Shown here in pieces: positions 45,777 to 58,658 of a DNA stretch of 64,000 bases. A model generated the notes under the pieces. The model saw only the letters and a list, made by a program, of their open reading frames with translations, did no database searches and was not told the DNA's origin. This stretch comes from Agelaius tricolor. Lineage: Eukaryota; Chordata; Aves; Passeriformes; Icteridae. Each line of letters starts with the position of its first letter. The first letter of the stretch is position 1. The position numbers and the translations under genes are program-made. Location: assembly GCA_023055355.1 (NCBI GenBank), contig JALJCS010000004.1:19742244-19806243 (forward strand), read 5' to 3'.

Positions 45777-48700
45777 CACTGACTAAAAACATATATTCGC
45801 AGTTTTGGTTTTGAAACATGCATTTGTTGGCAGAAGTATTAACTTTTTTAACATAATGCTCAGTGCCTAATCATTTTTCATTAATATCTCTAAGTTCTGA
45901 GACAATTTGCTTTGCTAAAAGGTAGTGAGTTGTGAAAATTGTACTAGTTGTCTTCCTGGAGTTAGCATTTATTTGGGGAGCTAACACTTAATTTGCGTTT
46001 AGTCACACCTGCCAGAATGACCCTCTGAAACTCACACCAACCCAGAACAGTGTGTTTGAAAGCCTTCCAGAGTTTGGCTAAGGACTCCATCAATCATGGG
46101 AATGACAGTGTGTTTGGATAAGAGAGCTGTCAGGCTCGCTTAGCCCTTCTGGTACTCCCTTCCCTTCTCTCATCTTAAACCAAAGTCTTTGAAAATGCAC
46201 CAGCTGTTACTGGGGAGAGAGACCTGAAAAGTATTTTCTAACTGTTGTTTTGAGAATGGGTTAGAGATTGGAACAGCACCATCAATAACAAAACACATGG
46301 AACATAGCCCTGTTTCATAATCAAAAAAGCAGAAAAGAAGCCAGCTATTGAGAATGCTGCAATTAAAAACAAAAGCTGAAACAATAGCTTTGGGCAAATG
46401 TGATGTTGTCAGTGAACATCCTGCTTTTCCAGCAGTCCACATGGAGTGGGACAGTAATGAAAGATCTCAAATCAGAAACAGTGCTGAGCAAAAGGTGCTG
46501 CTCCTGCTGGGATAGTCCTGGTCCTCCTACAGTGGGCTGGGATAGTCCTGGTCTGCCTCCAGTGGGCAGGCTGGAGCAAGGACGGGAGGGAGAAGCAGTG
46601 TTGACACAGAGCTCTTACCATAGCATTTTCACAGTAGCTTGCCATAGGGAAGTGCAAGACAGCTTCCAAGAAATATCTCACTTCTGGGTGGGCCAGCCTA
46701 ACACCACACATAAGTTTATTGCATAGGGCTGCAAAGTTCAAAGGAATCTCTGGGAAAGGGGAACTGTGGCTCACAGTGCTGAGCCCAATCTGCTACACCA
46801 CACATGGCTAAAGTACACACTATCAGTAATCAAGGGAAGGACCTCCCTGAAGCACAAATGGCAGTGGGGGTACCCTTCTATAAATATCCTGAGAAATAGC
46901 AGAGTTTCCCTTTCCAGTTGCCTGAGTGACTCCACCTCCTTTGATAGCTTGCAAATGTTCCCTAGGTTTTAGTAGTTACCACTGTCGCGTATGTTGTAGA
47001 TCAAAAACAAGTGCATGGGAAAAGGCAGCTAAACACAATAGGCATGGGTTGAATTGCACGCAGTAGGAACTGTTTTAGAGTTGTGGTTCTCTCCCTTCCC
47101 TTTTTTCCATCCTTCTAATCCCTTTCCTCTTTCAGATACATTCTGAGTTCTTGTACTCAGAGAAACCTAATGCCAGCCACAGTTCTCAGCCCTGAGGAAT
47201 TGAAACCATACCCACAAACTGGTAAAGGACAGATCCTGCCTAGCCCTTTTTTCCTGCTGCAAAGAGCAGAGAAGTAGAATCTGAGAAGAGCCTCCAAGCC
47301 AACTCAATACCACCCAAAAACCATGTTGGCATATAAGCAATCTTTGTAGGTCTGCATATTCAATTCTGAGGTCTGGGTTTGGTTGACGATGATCACAGTC
47401 AAATTTGCCCTGATAACTTTCCACTAATCATTGGAAAATCTGATGTAGACTTCACAGAGTTCTGTAAACTCAGATCTACTTAAAATTATGCAAAGGACAA
47501 ATAAAGCATGAAAAATACACACTTGGGTTCCTAAGAAGAAGAATAAACAGCAACAATTTCCCCTGGAAAATAGCAATTTTGTTCCATAAAAAGAGGTAGG
47601 GAAATTCAGTAACTGTATTGCCTCTACATCATCAAATTTAAATCACAGCTTATGTGTTAGAGATCAGAAAAATAAAAAGAAAACTTCTTTTTTGTGTGCC
47701 TGGAAGTGGTTCACTGATGGATAAAACTTATAAATAGGTGTGGGAACTGGCCTGTTGTGTAGAATACAGCATGAATACTGGCGATTCCTTTATTAGTGTG
47801 ACTACCTGGAATTTAACATGAAAGCAACAGTACTAGAAGTAGTGTTCAAGCCTTACACTTTCCTAAGAGCTGCCATTTACCCAAATGAAAAAGGGACTCA
47901 TCTGTTGCTGTAAATGGCACTAGTCATCTCTGATAAGGATTTAAACCTTTTTAAAGCCCTGTGACGACTATGAGAAAAGCTTTCATTTTGGGAAAGGCTG
48001 GATATTTCCTCCAGTTTTTAAAAAAGGTACCATATAGCATGCATGTCATGTAGTTCATCCAGTTCATTTTTAATGGTTTGAGGGATGGACTCAATTTGAA
48101 ATCACACTGCATTTCTGTCAGGGAAAAGAGGAAAGAAAACACATCTTCATCAAAAAGTCCCACAAAATGCAACAGAGGCTTTTCTGGATTAACCTGCAGT
48201 AATAGGGAATAATATTCTTGTTACAAAATAGGAAGAGGCAGGAGTCTTTGAAGGCTATTATTGCTTTCCTTGCAATCATATCACATTACTACAGAACCAA
48301 GGTCACACTCAGCACAACAAATCATTTCTGTCATGAGGATTAGGTGAAAGAGTTGGGTGATATCTCAGAGCAGGAACTCCTCCACAGGTTTGGAGAACAT
48401 GTGAAACCTAGAAGTGCTTCTTTTCTGAATAGAGCAAAAATGCAAGGAAAATTTCCTGAAGATACCTTTACTTCTGAAATTTTGAAGACAAGCAGCAAAC
48501 AGACACAAGCACAACAGCTAGCAAGTGAAATTTTATTATTAGTGGCAAAACCAGTCCTCTAATGCCTTTTGCCTATCACGCCAATGTGAAATCTTACAAG
48601 AGCAGAAAAGGTGATTTCAGGCTGACCTTCAGACTCCCTCCAAACTGAAGCTCCAATTTTGCCTAAAATATAGTCCTGTACCAACTCCAAGTCTGTCTAT

Positions 48701-51480
48701 TTTCTGCCCATGTGCCCATATCCACATGATATGCACATGTGGTAGATCATTAGGCAGACACAATGATAAAAACAGACCTGTTAAATATCCCTTTCATTTG
48801 GTACATCCCACTGAACAATCACAGAGACATACTAAAATTATTACAGAGACATTATATGCTTGGAGAAAAAATGGTACTTACCAAAATTTTAAGTTAAATA
48901 CTTGTTATCATTATTCTTTGAGCAAGATTTCCAACAAAGCCAAAGCTTTTTATCATATCCACAAACCTTCTTTCATATTTAGCAGAAAAAAGTTAGTGGC
49001 AGATGCCAGAGATCTCTTCCTAGGAAAACAGCTCACCTTGGCTGTTTTTACCCCCAAGCTATAGAATTAGATGCACATTTACAAACTCTGTCCATTGCCA
49101 TACTTTATCAATGCCAGAATTATCTATGCTAATACCATAATTTAATCAGGGTTATATGGTTGCCAAAAGGTAATTTTTCAAATACATTCAGAAAACAGCT
49201 TTGATAATATGAACATTAACTGCCCAAGTGTTTCCTCTACCTAGTTCACAAAATCTGCAGGCTAACAATAAATTCATCATGAGACTTTAATTCCTGCCAT
49301 ACAAGAATGTGATTCTCCTCATAATAGAGTACACCTTATACACACATTTCACTCAGGCGTCCAAGGTACAAATTCATTATTCTCCATTATAGAAATTAAC
49401 AAAACTTTTAGGTAGGTTTCTCAAAGCATGAGCTTCTCTGTGTATACAAAAAGTATGATCTACTGAATAGAGCTGAATAGAGATAAAAAATACCTTTAAA
49501 TACTGAACAATGTTTAAAATTATAAAATCTATTAGGCTTGTTGAACTTGATGGGAGACTCCCAAAATCAGATGGTGTATAAATGTTTGTTGGATTAGAAA
49601 CTTACACTTCATACTTAAAATAATGGGTCTCCAAAGCTTCCCAAGCTTTGGTTGCACTTAAACTTTTCAAATAAATTTGACCAGGGTTATTTCTGTTGTA
49701 TTTTTACTTGACCCATGGCCTTTGAAATAAATACTGTAAAGGAATTGAAATTCTATAATCATTTCCCCCTGCTTTTATGTCACTTCAGTACTTAAAAAGA
49801 TAGAGTTGATAAAAACATCAAGACCTTCTAAGGTTTCTTACAGACATATTTTCCAGGTTTGATCATCATGTATTTTTCAGGTACAGTTACTCATTCCCTC
49901 AATGACTCTGATGTTATCTTCATTCTGTGGTGGACCCTTATCTCTGAGGGATGAAATATCAGTTGATCTACTTGCAGGAATTACATGCTCTGTCTTTCCA
50001 TTAAGTGAACCTGATTATGGCTTCTACTTTGTGAATGACCTTCTAACATGGAAACAGCATATGGGAAGCAAACTGAATAAAAAGATTTACCTTCAATTAA
50101 TGCTAATAAAAGAAAAATACTCCAATCACTTTAGTCAACCTGCCTTAAGTGTAACTTTACCAATCTAGCATGCCTTCTTTTGAAGTCATAGTAGTTAGAA
50201 AAAACGTAGTTTACCTTTGAACAAAAGTATAAATTTATAGAGAAGATATTAATTAAGCAACAAAATCTAGATCAAGAAGAATCAAACTTCAGAAAACCTG
50301 TTTGGGTATTGGTGTTCTGTTATGATGGTACTACTCAGACCTCAGTGTGGATTTCATCAGCATGAGAAAAATTATCTACAAGGCAAACTTACTATTTTTA
50401 AAATTCTTTTCACTTCTGCAATATATTATATATTTAGATACTCAAAATGAATATATTCTGCTTTATTCCACCCATGAAACTCTTCTATCTGTTAAAAGCA
50501 TGTAATTTTCTTCAAACCCTAACAAGAGCACTCCAGAAGAGCAATGAGCACTCTAGTCAAAGTGTATTAACACTGGCATTTCAAATGGATAGTACAGAAG
50601 ACAGTAGATGAAGATGCTGGTTTGATTTGTGGCAGGACACAGTAGTCATATATGGAGTCCAGATATTTCTGGGACAAAAGCAGAGGGAACAACCCAGGTT
50701 CATTCTGTTATTTTGGGGTCAGATCACTTCCTTTTGCCCATATGCCATCTCAGTCCTACTTCATTTCCTCCCTCATGCTTTCAGTTTATTTTGTCATTCA
50801 CTAGATGACAGAGCTTTAACACCTTTGTGTTTTAGTAAAATAAAGAAAATATTATTAAGAGGTGTAATGTCCTTTATTTCCTACAGTCTCAGAAAGTAAT
50901 GTTTCTTTTAGAGCCAGTCCAAGCACCAGCCTCAGCAAAGGGAGCAACTTTTGGGAATTGTCTGGTCTGTGACAGCCTGTCCAGTGTCTTATGATTTTAA
51001 AAAATCTGAGGTTTTCCATTAAAAGAGGAATGGTGCCTTTTTATCACTTTAATGGGTGTAAGAGACATATGTCTCTCTTGTTGTCCCTCAGGATCCCTGG
51101 GAATGCCCAGATGAGGTTTGCTAAATAAAAAATAAACTCTTGCTATGACAGCCATACATCTCTGTGGCCTCCATAGTGGTAAATGTCTTCTGTGAAACTC
51201 CTTCTCAGCAGGGTGCTCATGGAAAATCTTTACTCTTGTCACAGCATTTTAAAATGCATATAGATTTCTCCCTTGGCACATCACCTGCAACTGGGTAAAG
51301 TGCACATGATAACTCCAGACACACTGTTTTTTCTGTATGTTTCATGTACATGTTCCCAAGTACACAACCTGCCATAGTCGAGCTCAGCACTTCCGAGTCA
51401 TCAAAAAGTAATCTCTGAAAACAAAGAAAACCAGCCTCAAGCATGTTCACATGAACTTGGTTTAATTTGTATCATCAAGG
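45777..51480. other. Intergenic, nothing clearly recognised
   Basis: No gene is recognised. A 30-bp tandem duplication lies at 46506-46565, and a unique block at about 45950-46130 may be conserved noncoding DNA. Short ORFs throughout lack support. Confidence 0.4.
46506..46565. repeat. 30-bp tandem duplication
   Basis: Two adjacent 30-bp units beginning GCTGGGATAGTCCTGGTC at 46506 and 46536 differ at a few positions near their ends. A third partial copy (GGCTGG) may follow. Confidence 0.92.
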
Positions 51481-51563
51481 GTTGTTGTTGGGGTTTTATT
51501 ATTATTATTGTTATTGTTGCTGCCATTATCATCATCATTGTCGTCGTCATCATCATTATTACA
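51481..51563. repeat. Compound trinucleotide microsatellite
   Basis: (GTT)n passes into (ATT)n, then (ATC)n with CGT interruptions (GTCGTCGTCATCATCATT), over about 83 bp. Confidence 0.92.
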
Positions 51564-54410
51564 GTAATTTTTTGTATATTCAGACAATGATGAGACAGAC
51601 GATTTTTCTGCGTGCCATCTAGATCATTGTTGCAGCCTATCCCCTTGGGCTGCAGTTATCTGAGACTTAAAAAACAAACAGCCTGAGATTGCTCAGCACA
51701 TAGTCCTTCACGAAATAATACTACACAGTTGTGCTTGGGAGGTGATTATCCACTTCATTCTTTTCTTTCTTTCTGCATAACGTTAGGATAATTTCCTGCC
51801 GGAGGTCCTGGTTTTCTTTATAATAAGTCATAAGCTGCTTGTTTGACTGCGTGCTAAAATTAAATGTCTCTTTGTACTTGGGGCAAGAGCTGGGTATGGT
51901 CTCTAGGTCAAATTACAGTTTGAAAAATTACATCCTACTTTCTGAAATGCCAGCCATACATTCAGCTGGATATTAGTACTTACCACTTTTCAGCTTAAAA
52001 TGCAACAATATTGGGGGTTTTTAAGCAGCTGCTGCTCTCCACTCTCCCTCCCCTCCAGGTGGCTGCACTTTACTGATGGGTAAAGTGATTTTTGTTTAGA
52101 GAAAAAGCAGCTTTTATAGTTTGTAAATGGTTTTAGGGTCCTTTGGGAGGAAAAGCATGGTGCAGGAATGTAAGCTATTCTGATTTTTGTTAAGAGAGGG
52201 GTACAAAACCCCGTGGGAATTAGACTAAAACGAAACTCCTGTAAAAATCTCCAGGTGTGCAATCTTACAGAGTAGGAACACTGGGCCAACAAAATGATCA
52301 GCTATGGATTTAACTGAAAGCTCTGAAGAAAAGGAAAAAAGTTGTTAATAACATTTGCATCATAGAGGGGGAATGGCAGAGAAAGTGGTTGATACATAAA
52401 AAGTCCCTCTCTCAAACGTGGTTACAAAATCAGGAAACTTGTATGAAGTGCTGATGATATGACAAGAAACAACCCCACTTCACTGTCAGAAGCCAGTTTT
52501 CTGTGAGCTCAAGTGGACTGCACTATGCCTGTGACCCAGAACGGATCCATTAAATTGTGATCCACAGGGATTTGTTGTGCTAGGGATGTTAATCGATGTC
52601 TGATTAACTATGCATGCAAACACAGACAGCCCCCACGGCTTCTGGCTTTAAAGCCCGAGCTTTAAACTCAGCCCAGCAGCACTGGTGAGCTTTAACTCCT
52701 GTCAGCAGCACTCTGAAGAGTCTCTCTGAGATACAGCCAAGATGCATGCAGTGCACTGGGAACATTAACAAGTGGGAACTAGACTGTCCCTTCAGTACAA
52801 AATGTTTTCTTCAACTGAAAAGAAAAAAAAGTAGTAAAAGAAGTGATCTGAAATTCGAATAAACTTCTTAGATTTTAATCTGTGAGCTCATGTAATTTTT
52901 TCCATGCTTTCCTTAGAGAGAAGAATTCCACAATTTGAATTAAAAAGTCCAATTTTTTTGTAAAAATATTGACACTGACAACACAAGCCAGAATCCTCCC
53001 ACAAGCCCCCTCTGGCTGCCCGGTGGGAGTGGCATTGCTGGGGCCGGAGCCTGGCAGCCCCCCGGGGGCAGTGGGACCCTGGCTGCACGGAGGCACACCA
53101 GACTCCGGCTCTGCTGCCACGGGATGGGAACAGCACAGCCCGGAGCCCTGCCTTGCCACCCCAAGGCCCACAGAGTGGATCACATTTTGCGTGTCTTCAG
53201 CAGGGTCACAGCGCAGAGATGATGAGAGGGTCAGATTTAACAGGGAAACTGACTGGTGGGATTTGGAAAGGATTTAAATTACTGCTGTGCAGCTACCAGG
53301 CCATTTTCAAGATTGAATGCACACGTGTTTTTTCTGATACACTTGTCTTGGTCTGCAGGAAGCACATTGGCACGCTATCCCTTAAAGGCATCTGCCTCAA
53401 ACCTATATGGGAATTAGCTCTGGTTAATGCTCCACTCTGCAGGTTATTACCCCTGCAGCTGAGATGGTCGGGATGATCTGACCTGCTTCTCAGGCGCCAC
53501 CATTCGCAGTCCAGCTGTTCGTGCTCACTGCAATAACCTCTTTAAATGGGTTTGCAGGGACACAGTGGGATGTGAACCACAGTGGCTCACACAGCTCACT
53601 CTGCTCTGCTACAGCAGGTACTGCAGCAGGCAGGTGAGACACGTCCTGCCACAGCAAAATCAGGCAAGGGACCGTCACCAGGGCACAGCAGGGATCGGCA
53701 GGGCTGTCTCAAAGGCAGCTGCTGATCAGTGCAATAACACTTATGAGCCGCTCAAACCAGAAATGTCAATGCTAAAAAGAGAACTGACAAGATCAATCCC
53801 ACTCTCATGACAGGCCTTCACATGTGTGATTGAATGTGCCTTTGAGGCAACTTTTAGGCAGCTCAGTGGAGTTGAAAGGAATCATTTGAGAGTAGTTTAG
53901 GGGGCAAGTGCAGCTAGCAAGAAATTTGGCAAATTTGCAAGGAGATGTGCACAGTAGAAGAGCAAATGCTGTTCATCAGGATGTATGACGTTTAGAAGTA
54001 TTGTTTATTAACTGTACAAGGCCAGCTTAAGGGTGGAAAAAGAAAGAACCTAATTACCTGTTTTGACTTAGTCCTAGCAAGGCTTGTATCAGGCTGCAGA
54101 CCTTCTGTTTTGTTACTGCTCCCTGTAGCCTTCTGGGTCCCACACCAGCCAGGTACTGCTGGAGTATGCCCTTGTATTACTGTAATATTGACCCATCCCC
54201 TAAAGGTCCCTTGTGTCAGAGGATGCATGAAAGAAGAAAATGAAACTTAAACAACCTTCACATCTGCAGGGGATTTCCACACCATCTAGATTCCTGGGAA
54301 AGCTCTTGACAAAGACTGCCACTATCTGAGCAGTGGAAGCAGTACCCTGACTTTGTGCTGGGCAGATGCTCTCAGAATTTGGATTGAAGAAAACTCAACT
54401 GGGATGGAAA
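51564..54410. other. Intergenic with candidate conserved blocks and a GC-rich patch
   Basis: No gene is recognised. Unique, CpG-containing stretches at about 51564-51930 and 52585-52720 are candidate conserved noncoding DNA. A GC-rich patch at about 52990-53170 gives overlapping Pro/Gly-rich ORFs in several frames, which reflects composition and not coding. Confidence 0.35.
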
Positions 54411-54825
54411 GGAAAAAGAAAAAAGGAAAAAGGAAAAAGGAAAAAGGAAAAAGGAAAAAGGAAAAAGGAAAAAGGAAAAAGGAAAAAGGAAAAGGAAAAG
54501 GAAAGATGGGAAGGGAAGGGAAGGGAAGGGAAGGGAAGGGAAGGGAAGGGAAGGGAAGGGAAGGGAAGGGAAGGGAAGGGAAGGGAAGGGAAGGGAAGGG
54601 AAGGGAAGGGAAGAAAAAAGAGAAGAGAAGAGAAGAGAAGAGAAGAGAAGAGAAGAGAAGAGAAGAGAAGAGAAGAGAAGAGAAGAGAAGAGAAGAGAAG
54701 AGAAGAGAAGAGAAGAGAAGAGAAGAGAAGAGAGGAGAAAAGACAAGAAAAGAAAAGAAAAAAGAAAAGAAAAGAAAAGAAAAGAAAAGAAAAGAAAAGA
54801 AAAGAAAAGAAAAGAAAAGAAAAGA
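54411..54825. repeat. 415-bp polypurine mosaic: (GGAAAAA)n, (AAGGG)n, (AGAAG)n, (GAAAA)n
   Basis: The order on this strand is about nine GGAAAAA units at 54425-54487, two or three GGAAAA units, exactly 20 AAGGG units at 54511-54610, exactly 22 AGAAG units at 54621-54730, then mainly AAAAG units to about 54825. The whole tract is A and G apart from single interruptions (T at 54507, C at 54744). ORFs of up to 199 codons on both strands here are products of the repeat. Confidence 0.97.
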
Positions 54826-55943
54826 GTTGTCAAGTGGTAGTTTATCAAAATTTGTTCTTGGCAATGGTGCTGTTCTTATGTCCTCAACAGAGACTGGGTC
54901 TGATTTGTTATGAGGAGACAAAGCTAATCAGGATCATATTAGCCAGGAACTAAGCCTAGGTGGCAATTATTCTGGGTAAGAGTTCTTTTTCCTACACACA
55001 GCTTTGGGTTGACAATTCATTGGTCTAAGCTAAATGTGTTAAACAGTGAAAGGAAGAGAATAATGAGAAATTTTACACACACAGAAGCACTGGTTCGGAG
55101 TTCCTGAAAGCAATTTCTTTTTTCTTTTTTTTTTTTTTTTTAAGAGGCATTTTATCACAAAATACATCTAGTTTAAAAGGAAGTAAAGGTGTTGTGAAAG
55201 TATTTGTGATGCAGTGGCAGCACAGCCTTGCCTAGGCATTACAGCTGAACTCTTTTAATGCTCAGAGCTGTTTGCAGCATCCTGGGTTCCCTCTGGCATG
55301 TAGAACATCACTAGGAGAGGAACCCTTATGCTGTCTGGGATGGGGACAAAGCAGAATTCACAGCAAAGGGCTGGTACACAGAATCTTTACTGTTGCTGGT
55401 GGCCAAATGCTAGCCTTTGCCCCTCTCTGCCCAAAATGACTGTCAAACAGGGACAGTAGTATTTCCCTATCATGCAGAAGTCTTGCAGGTGTAAGTGAAC
55501 AAATTTTTCAGAAGGACCCATGAGGGTATTAGAAAAACACTGCCAGTGTTATGAAATGTCACGTGCCTTTCTAGCCAGTGCAGACTTGCAGGAAGCCAGG
55601 GGGCTGCAAGCCCTCCTGGAGCCACTGCTCCATCTGATGCAAATGCTCCTGCTCCCAGTCAGCTGGCATGGCCACCTTGTCCTCCTCTGCTGTGTGTGGT
55701 GGCCACGTCCTCCTTGTTTACGGTGGTGTATAAACAATGAATAATAGTATAGGTGGGTTGGTTATAAATTAAGCAAGTTACATTAAAATTGATTTTGGAT
55801 TGTGGGGGTAAAGTAAGTTATGAGGTGTTACAGTTGCAAACATTTTGGTTTATATGTTACTTCCAAGAAGAAAAATATTATGCTAAATGAAAAAGAGGTG
55901 TCAACCAATCGGCTCTCCTGATGCCTGTCCCTTCCTCCAGCAG
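54826..55943. other. Intergenic, nothing recognised apart from a T run
   Basis: A T-rich run lies at about 55116-55142. No gene or repeat family is recognised. Confidence 0.4.
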
Positions 55944-56080
55944 TAATAGTCCCATCGTGCTGTTTTACAAGGCAGTAAGCCAGTCACCAAGTGGAGGAAC
56001 TACCAGAATAAAGTTCTCCTGGTTTATGCCAGGGAGGGAACCAAATTATGGCCTTGTAAAACAGTGTGATAGTGCTATTA
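55944..56080. repeat. 137-bp element with 30-bp imperfect terminal inverted repeats
   Basis: The left arm at 55944-55973 and right arm at 56051-56080 are reverse complements at 24 of 30 positions. They share an exact inner 14-mer (CTGTTTTACAAGGC against GCCTTGTAAAACAG) and an exact outer TAATAG/CTATTA. Pairing may continue weakly into the 77-nt centre. No target-site duplication is obvious. Options are a small non-autonomous DNA-transposon relic or a transcribed hairpin. Confidence 0.75.
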
Positions 56081-58387
56081 TTTTGCAAGTGTTACAAATG
56101 GCTTAAAATAGTGTTTTGAAGAAGTTTTTCAAAATATTCTCAGGAGCTGCTCAGGAGAGACTCTGTGATGCCAAGTCATGTAAAGCAAGCAGGAAACCTC
56201 AGAGCATGTGTGTCTGCTCAGGAAAGGTATTCATGAGCCTGGACCCAGTGCAATGCTGCATTCCTTGTTGAAGGCCGGACCAGGTTCAGGATGGGGCTTG
56301 CCGGCATTTCCTGTGGGATTTTCAATCCTCTCTCATCCCTTGGCATAACAGACATTTTACAAGAATAATTGTTATCTCAATTTTTTAAAAAATGAACTAG
56401 GGTGTCAAGAGTAAGGACCTTTTAACTGTTTTTGATCACAGATGCAAAATGTCCCATCTTGCCTTTTGTAGGCTGCCCAGGCCTCCCTGCAACATTAATG
56501 CTGAAAGGAAACATTTTCCTGAAGCACAGTAAGATGCAAACAATGATAAAAGCAAACATAAGCTCCCTAGCCCAGAGATAAAAAAACGTAGTTGAGCATA
56601 AAGCTCAAGAGAAACATCTAAAACTAACTAGGTGGGGGACTAGAGCAATGATAGCTCAGAGGACTTCTAATCAAAGCCTTCTTGGAGGAAAAATGAAGTC
56701 TCAACCAAAAAAAATGTCTGCTTGAGGCAGAAAATGTTAAATTTCCATTGGAAATAATGGAAATGTCTGCCTGACAAACCAAAACATGTGGGTCAACAGG
56801 AAGTATTCCCATTTTGGTAATGCTGTTGACAGCATGAGCTCTGAATGGCAGTTGTCTCATGGCTCATGAGGCAGGATCATGCCATGTTCAGTCCCCTGTG
56901 ACACACCACCACCAGGGAGATTTTTAGGGCTTACACTGTGTTTTGGAAGAGAAGGCTGGGATGCAGGAGAGAAAACACAGCTCACAGAGAGAGCCCATGG
57001 TCAGGAAAGAAATCCTTGCTAGCATTAGCAGATCAGTGGAAAATGCAGAGCATAAGCATGGCAGCTCACCAAACCTCAGGTAGAGACCTGCAAGTGACAC
57101 TCAGGTATTCCTTGAAATGCAGCAACCACACTCCAAAGCCTGGAGGCTGGGAACCAGACTGAATCTCTTTAGTTTATAAGTCAGCACCAACTTATTTCTT
57201 TAATCTTTGAAAGATGTGGCTTGCAAAGGTACTAAAACACATTAAAATACAAATATCAATCCTTAAACATGGAATGTACATTTGCATTCATGACTTATGC
57301 ATTTGTAGGCAAGAAAAACAGAGCAGGATGGTACTGAAGCAGAGGAGAAGGCAGGTTTAACTTGTTTAATATTTGTAAATATACCAGAGAGGAAATCTCA
57401 TTGATTTAATTCTAGGCTTTGCTTGTTTGTTGCCTCTAGTAAATTAAATTCCCAGATAAAATTACCAATGGGCATATCTGAGACTTTTTAAAATAACTTC
57501 AGTACATAAGGAATTTGGCAGACCTTCAAATAAAACAAACAATACACAAGGAAACCTACTCATTTTAGTAGCATCTACAGATGATGATAGGCAGAGGAAA
57601 GCTCTGATGCTTAAAAGCTCAGCAATATTGTTCAAAAAGAAGGCATAAACGAGGACTACTCACATTGTCCAAAAAAGGGTAAGAACGAAATAAGAAGAAG
57701 GATTTTGTTCAAGGCTTCAGTGTAATTATATATTTTACATATCTTTCAACGCAACACTTTGTTTAAGTATGGGAATGTTCTAGCAGACTTACAACAATAT
57801 TTCCATACTGTACATTTATTGTAGCTGCTCATTAAGTCAAATTGCTAGCACATGAAGTCATGTGGAAAAAAAGAGGGATTTAAGACATAACATTTGCAGG
57901 ACGCAAACATGAGAAGTGAAGATTTTTTCATCAAACTCTGGTTCACAGTCAAAGCAAAATTCCAGTGAGCATGCAGAGGCAAGCTAAAGGGAGGGAGACT
58001 GCTATCAATTTGAATATGATTTTACATTCAATTAGCAAATTGCAGATCTTGCCAGGCTGGTTGTCGTGTATTTATGTGGTGCTATTCATACAAAAAAAAG
58101 CCCTCAAAACATAATAGGTAGCAAAACTCTAAAAGTCTTAAAAAATAGCAAGAAAAGAAGAATTACTGCAACCAATCTTAGTAATTAACAAAGTGCTGTT
58201 ATTCTCACACTAACAATAATCCATGTAGAGACTCCATATTAAAGGTCTCTGCAAAAAATTGTAAACCACAATGTAATTAAGCAACAACAACAAAAAATAT
58301 TTGGGGTGTTTTGGTGGTGTATTTTCCTCTTGATTTGTTGGAAGTTGTGCTACATTTGCATTGCCGCTGCTGAATTTTGGTTCTCAG
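56081..58387. other. Intergenic, nothing recognised
   Basis: No gene, RNA or repeat family is recognised. Confidence 0.4.
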
Positions 58388-58438
58388 TGTTTCCTTAGTG
58401 TTCATTGCACACAGCTGTATTTCACAAGTTGACTAGAC

Positions 58439-58627
58439 ATGAAAGCTGTGCTGCTCATTGTCCTCCTTCCCCTAAGCAGTTTCCATCTCCCCTTTGCAGA
58501 GGAACTGGAGCTCAAGTCTAGTGAGTGGGCACAGGAGGAGGGCAGCACAACCAGTTTATCCAGCGTGAGAGTGGCAGCTTCTCCCCAGGCCAACCAGAAA
58601 TCTGCCCTCTGCAAATGCTATTGCTAA
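58439..58627 (+). CDS. Candidate 62-residue secreted-peptide-like ORF, unknown family
   Basis: The ORF starts MKAVLLIVLLPLSSF and continues HLPFA before an acidic stretch (EELELKSSEW), a Ser/Thr-rich middle, and ends SALCKCYC. This has the layout of an N-terminal signal peptide with possible cleavage after LPFA, then a short mature chain of about 42 residues with three Cys at the end. The ATG has G at -3. The ORF sits in a possible exon with acceptor-like CAG or TTAG ending at 58387 or 58398 and donor GTAAAG after 58658. I know no family with this sequence. The stop upstream of the donor would leave a 3' UTR intron, and the C-terminus could instead be extended by other splicing. A chance ORF remains likely. 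Confidence 0.25.
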   Translation: MKAVLLIVLLPLSSFHLPFAEELELKSSEWAQEEGSTTSLSSVRVAASPQANQKSALCKCYC

Positions 58628-58658
58628 GCTGGGGACCAACAAATCAAGCTTTAGCCAG

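Noticed and set aside
52875..53277. Overlapping Pro/Gly-rich ORFs on both strands
   Set aside because: Caused by a short GC-rich patch. They overlap in several frames, with no family match.
54322..54953. Overlapping ORFs of 158-199 codons on both strands
   Set aside because: They are translations of the polypurine/polypyrimidine repeat, with Lys/Arg/Glu/Gly on one strand and Phe/Ser/Leu/Pro on the other.
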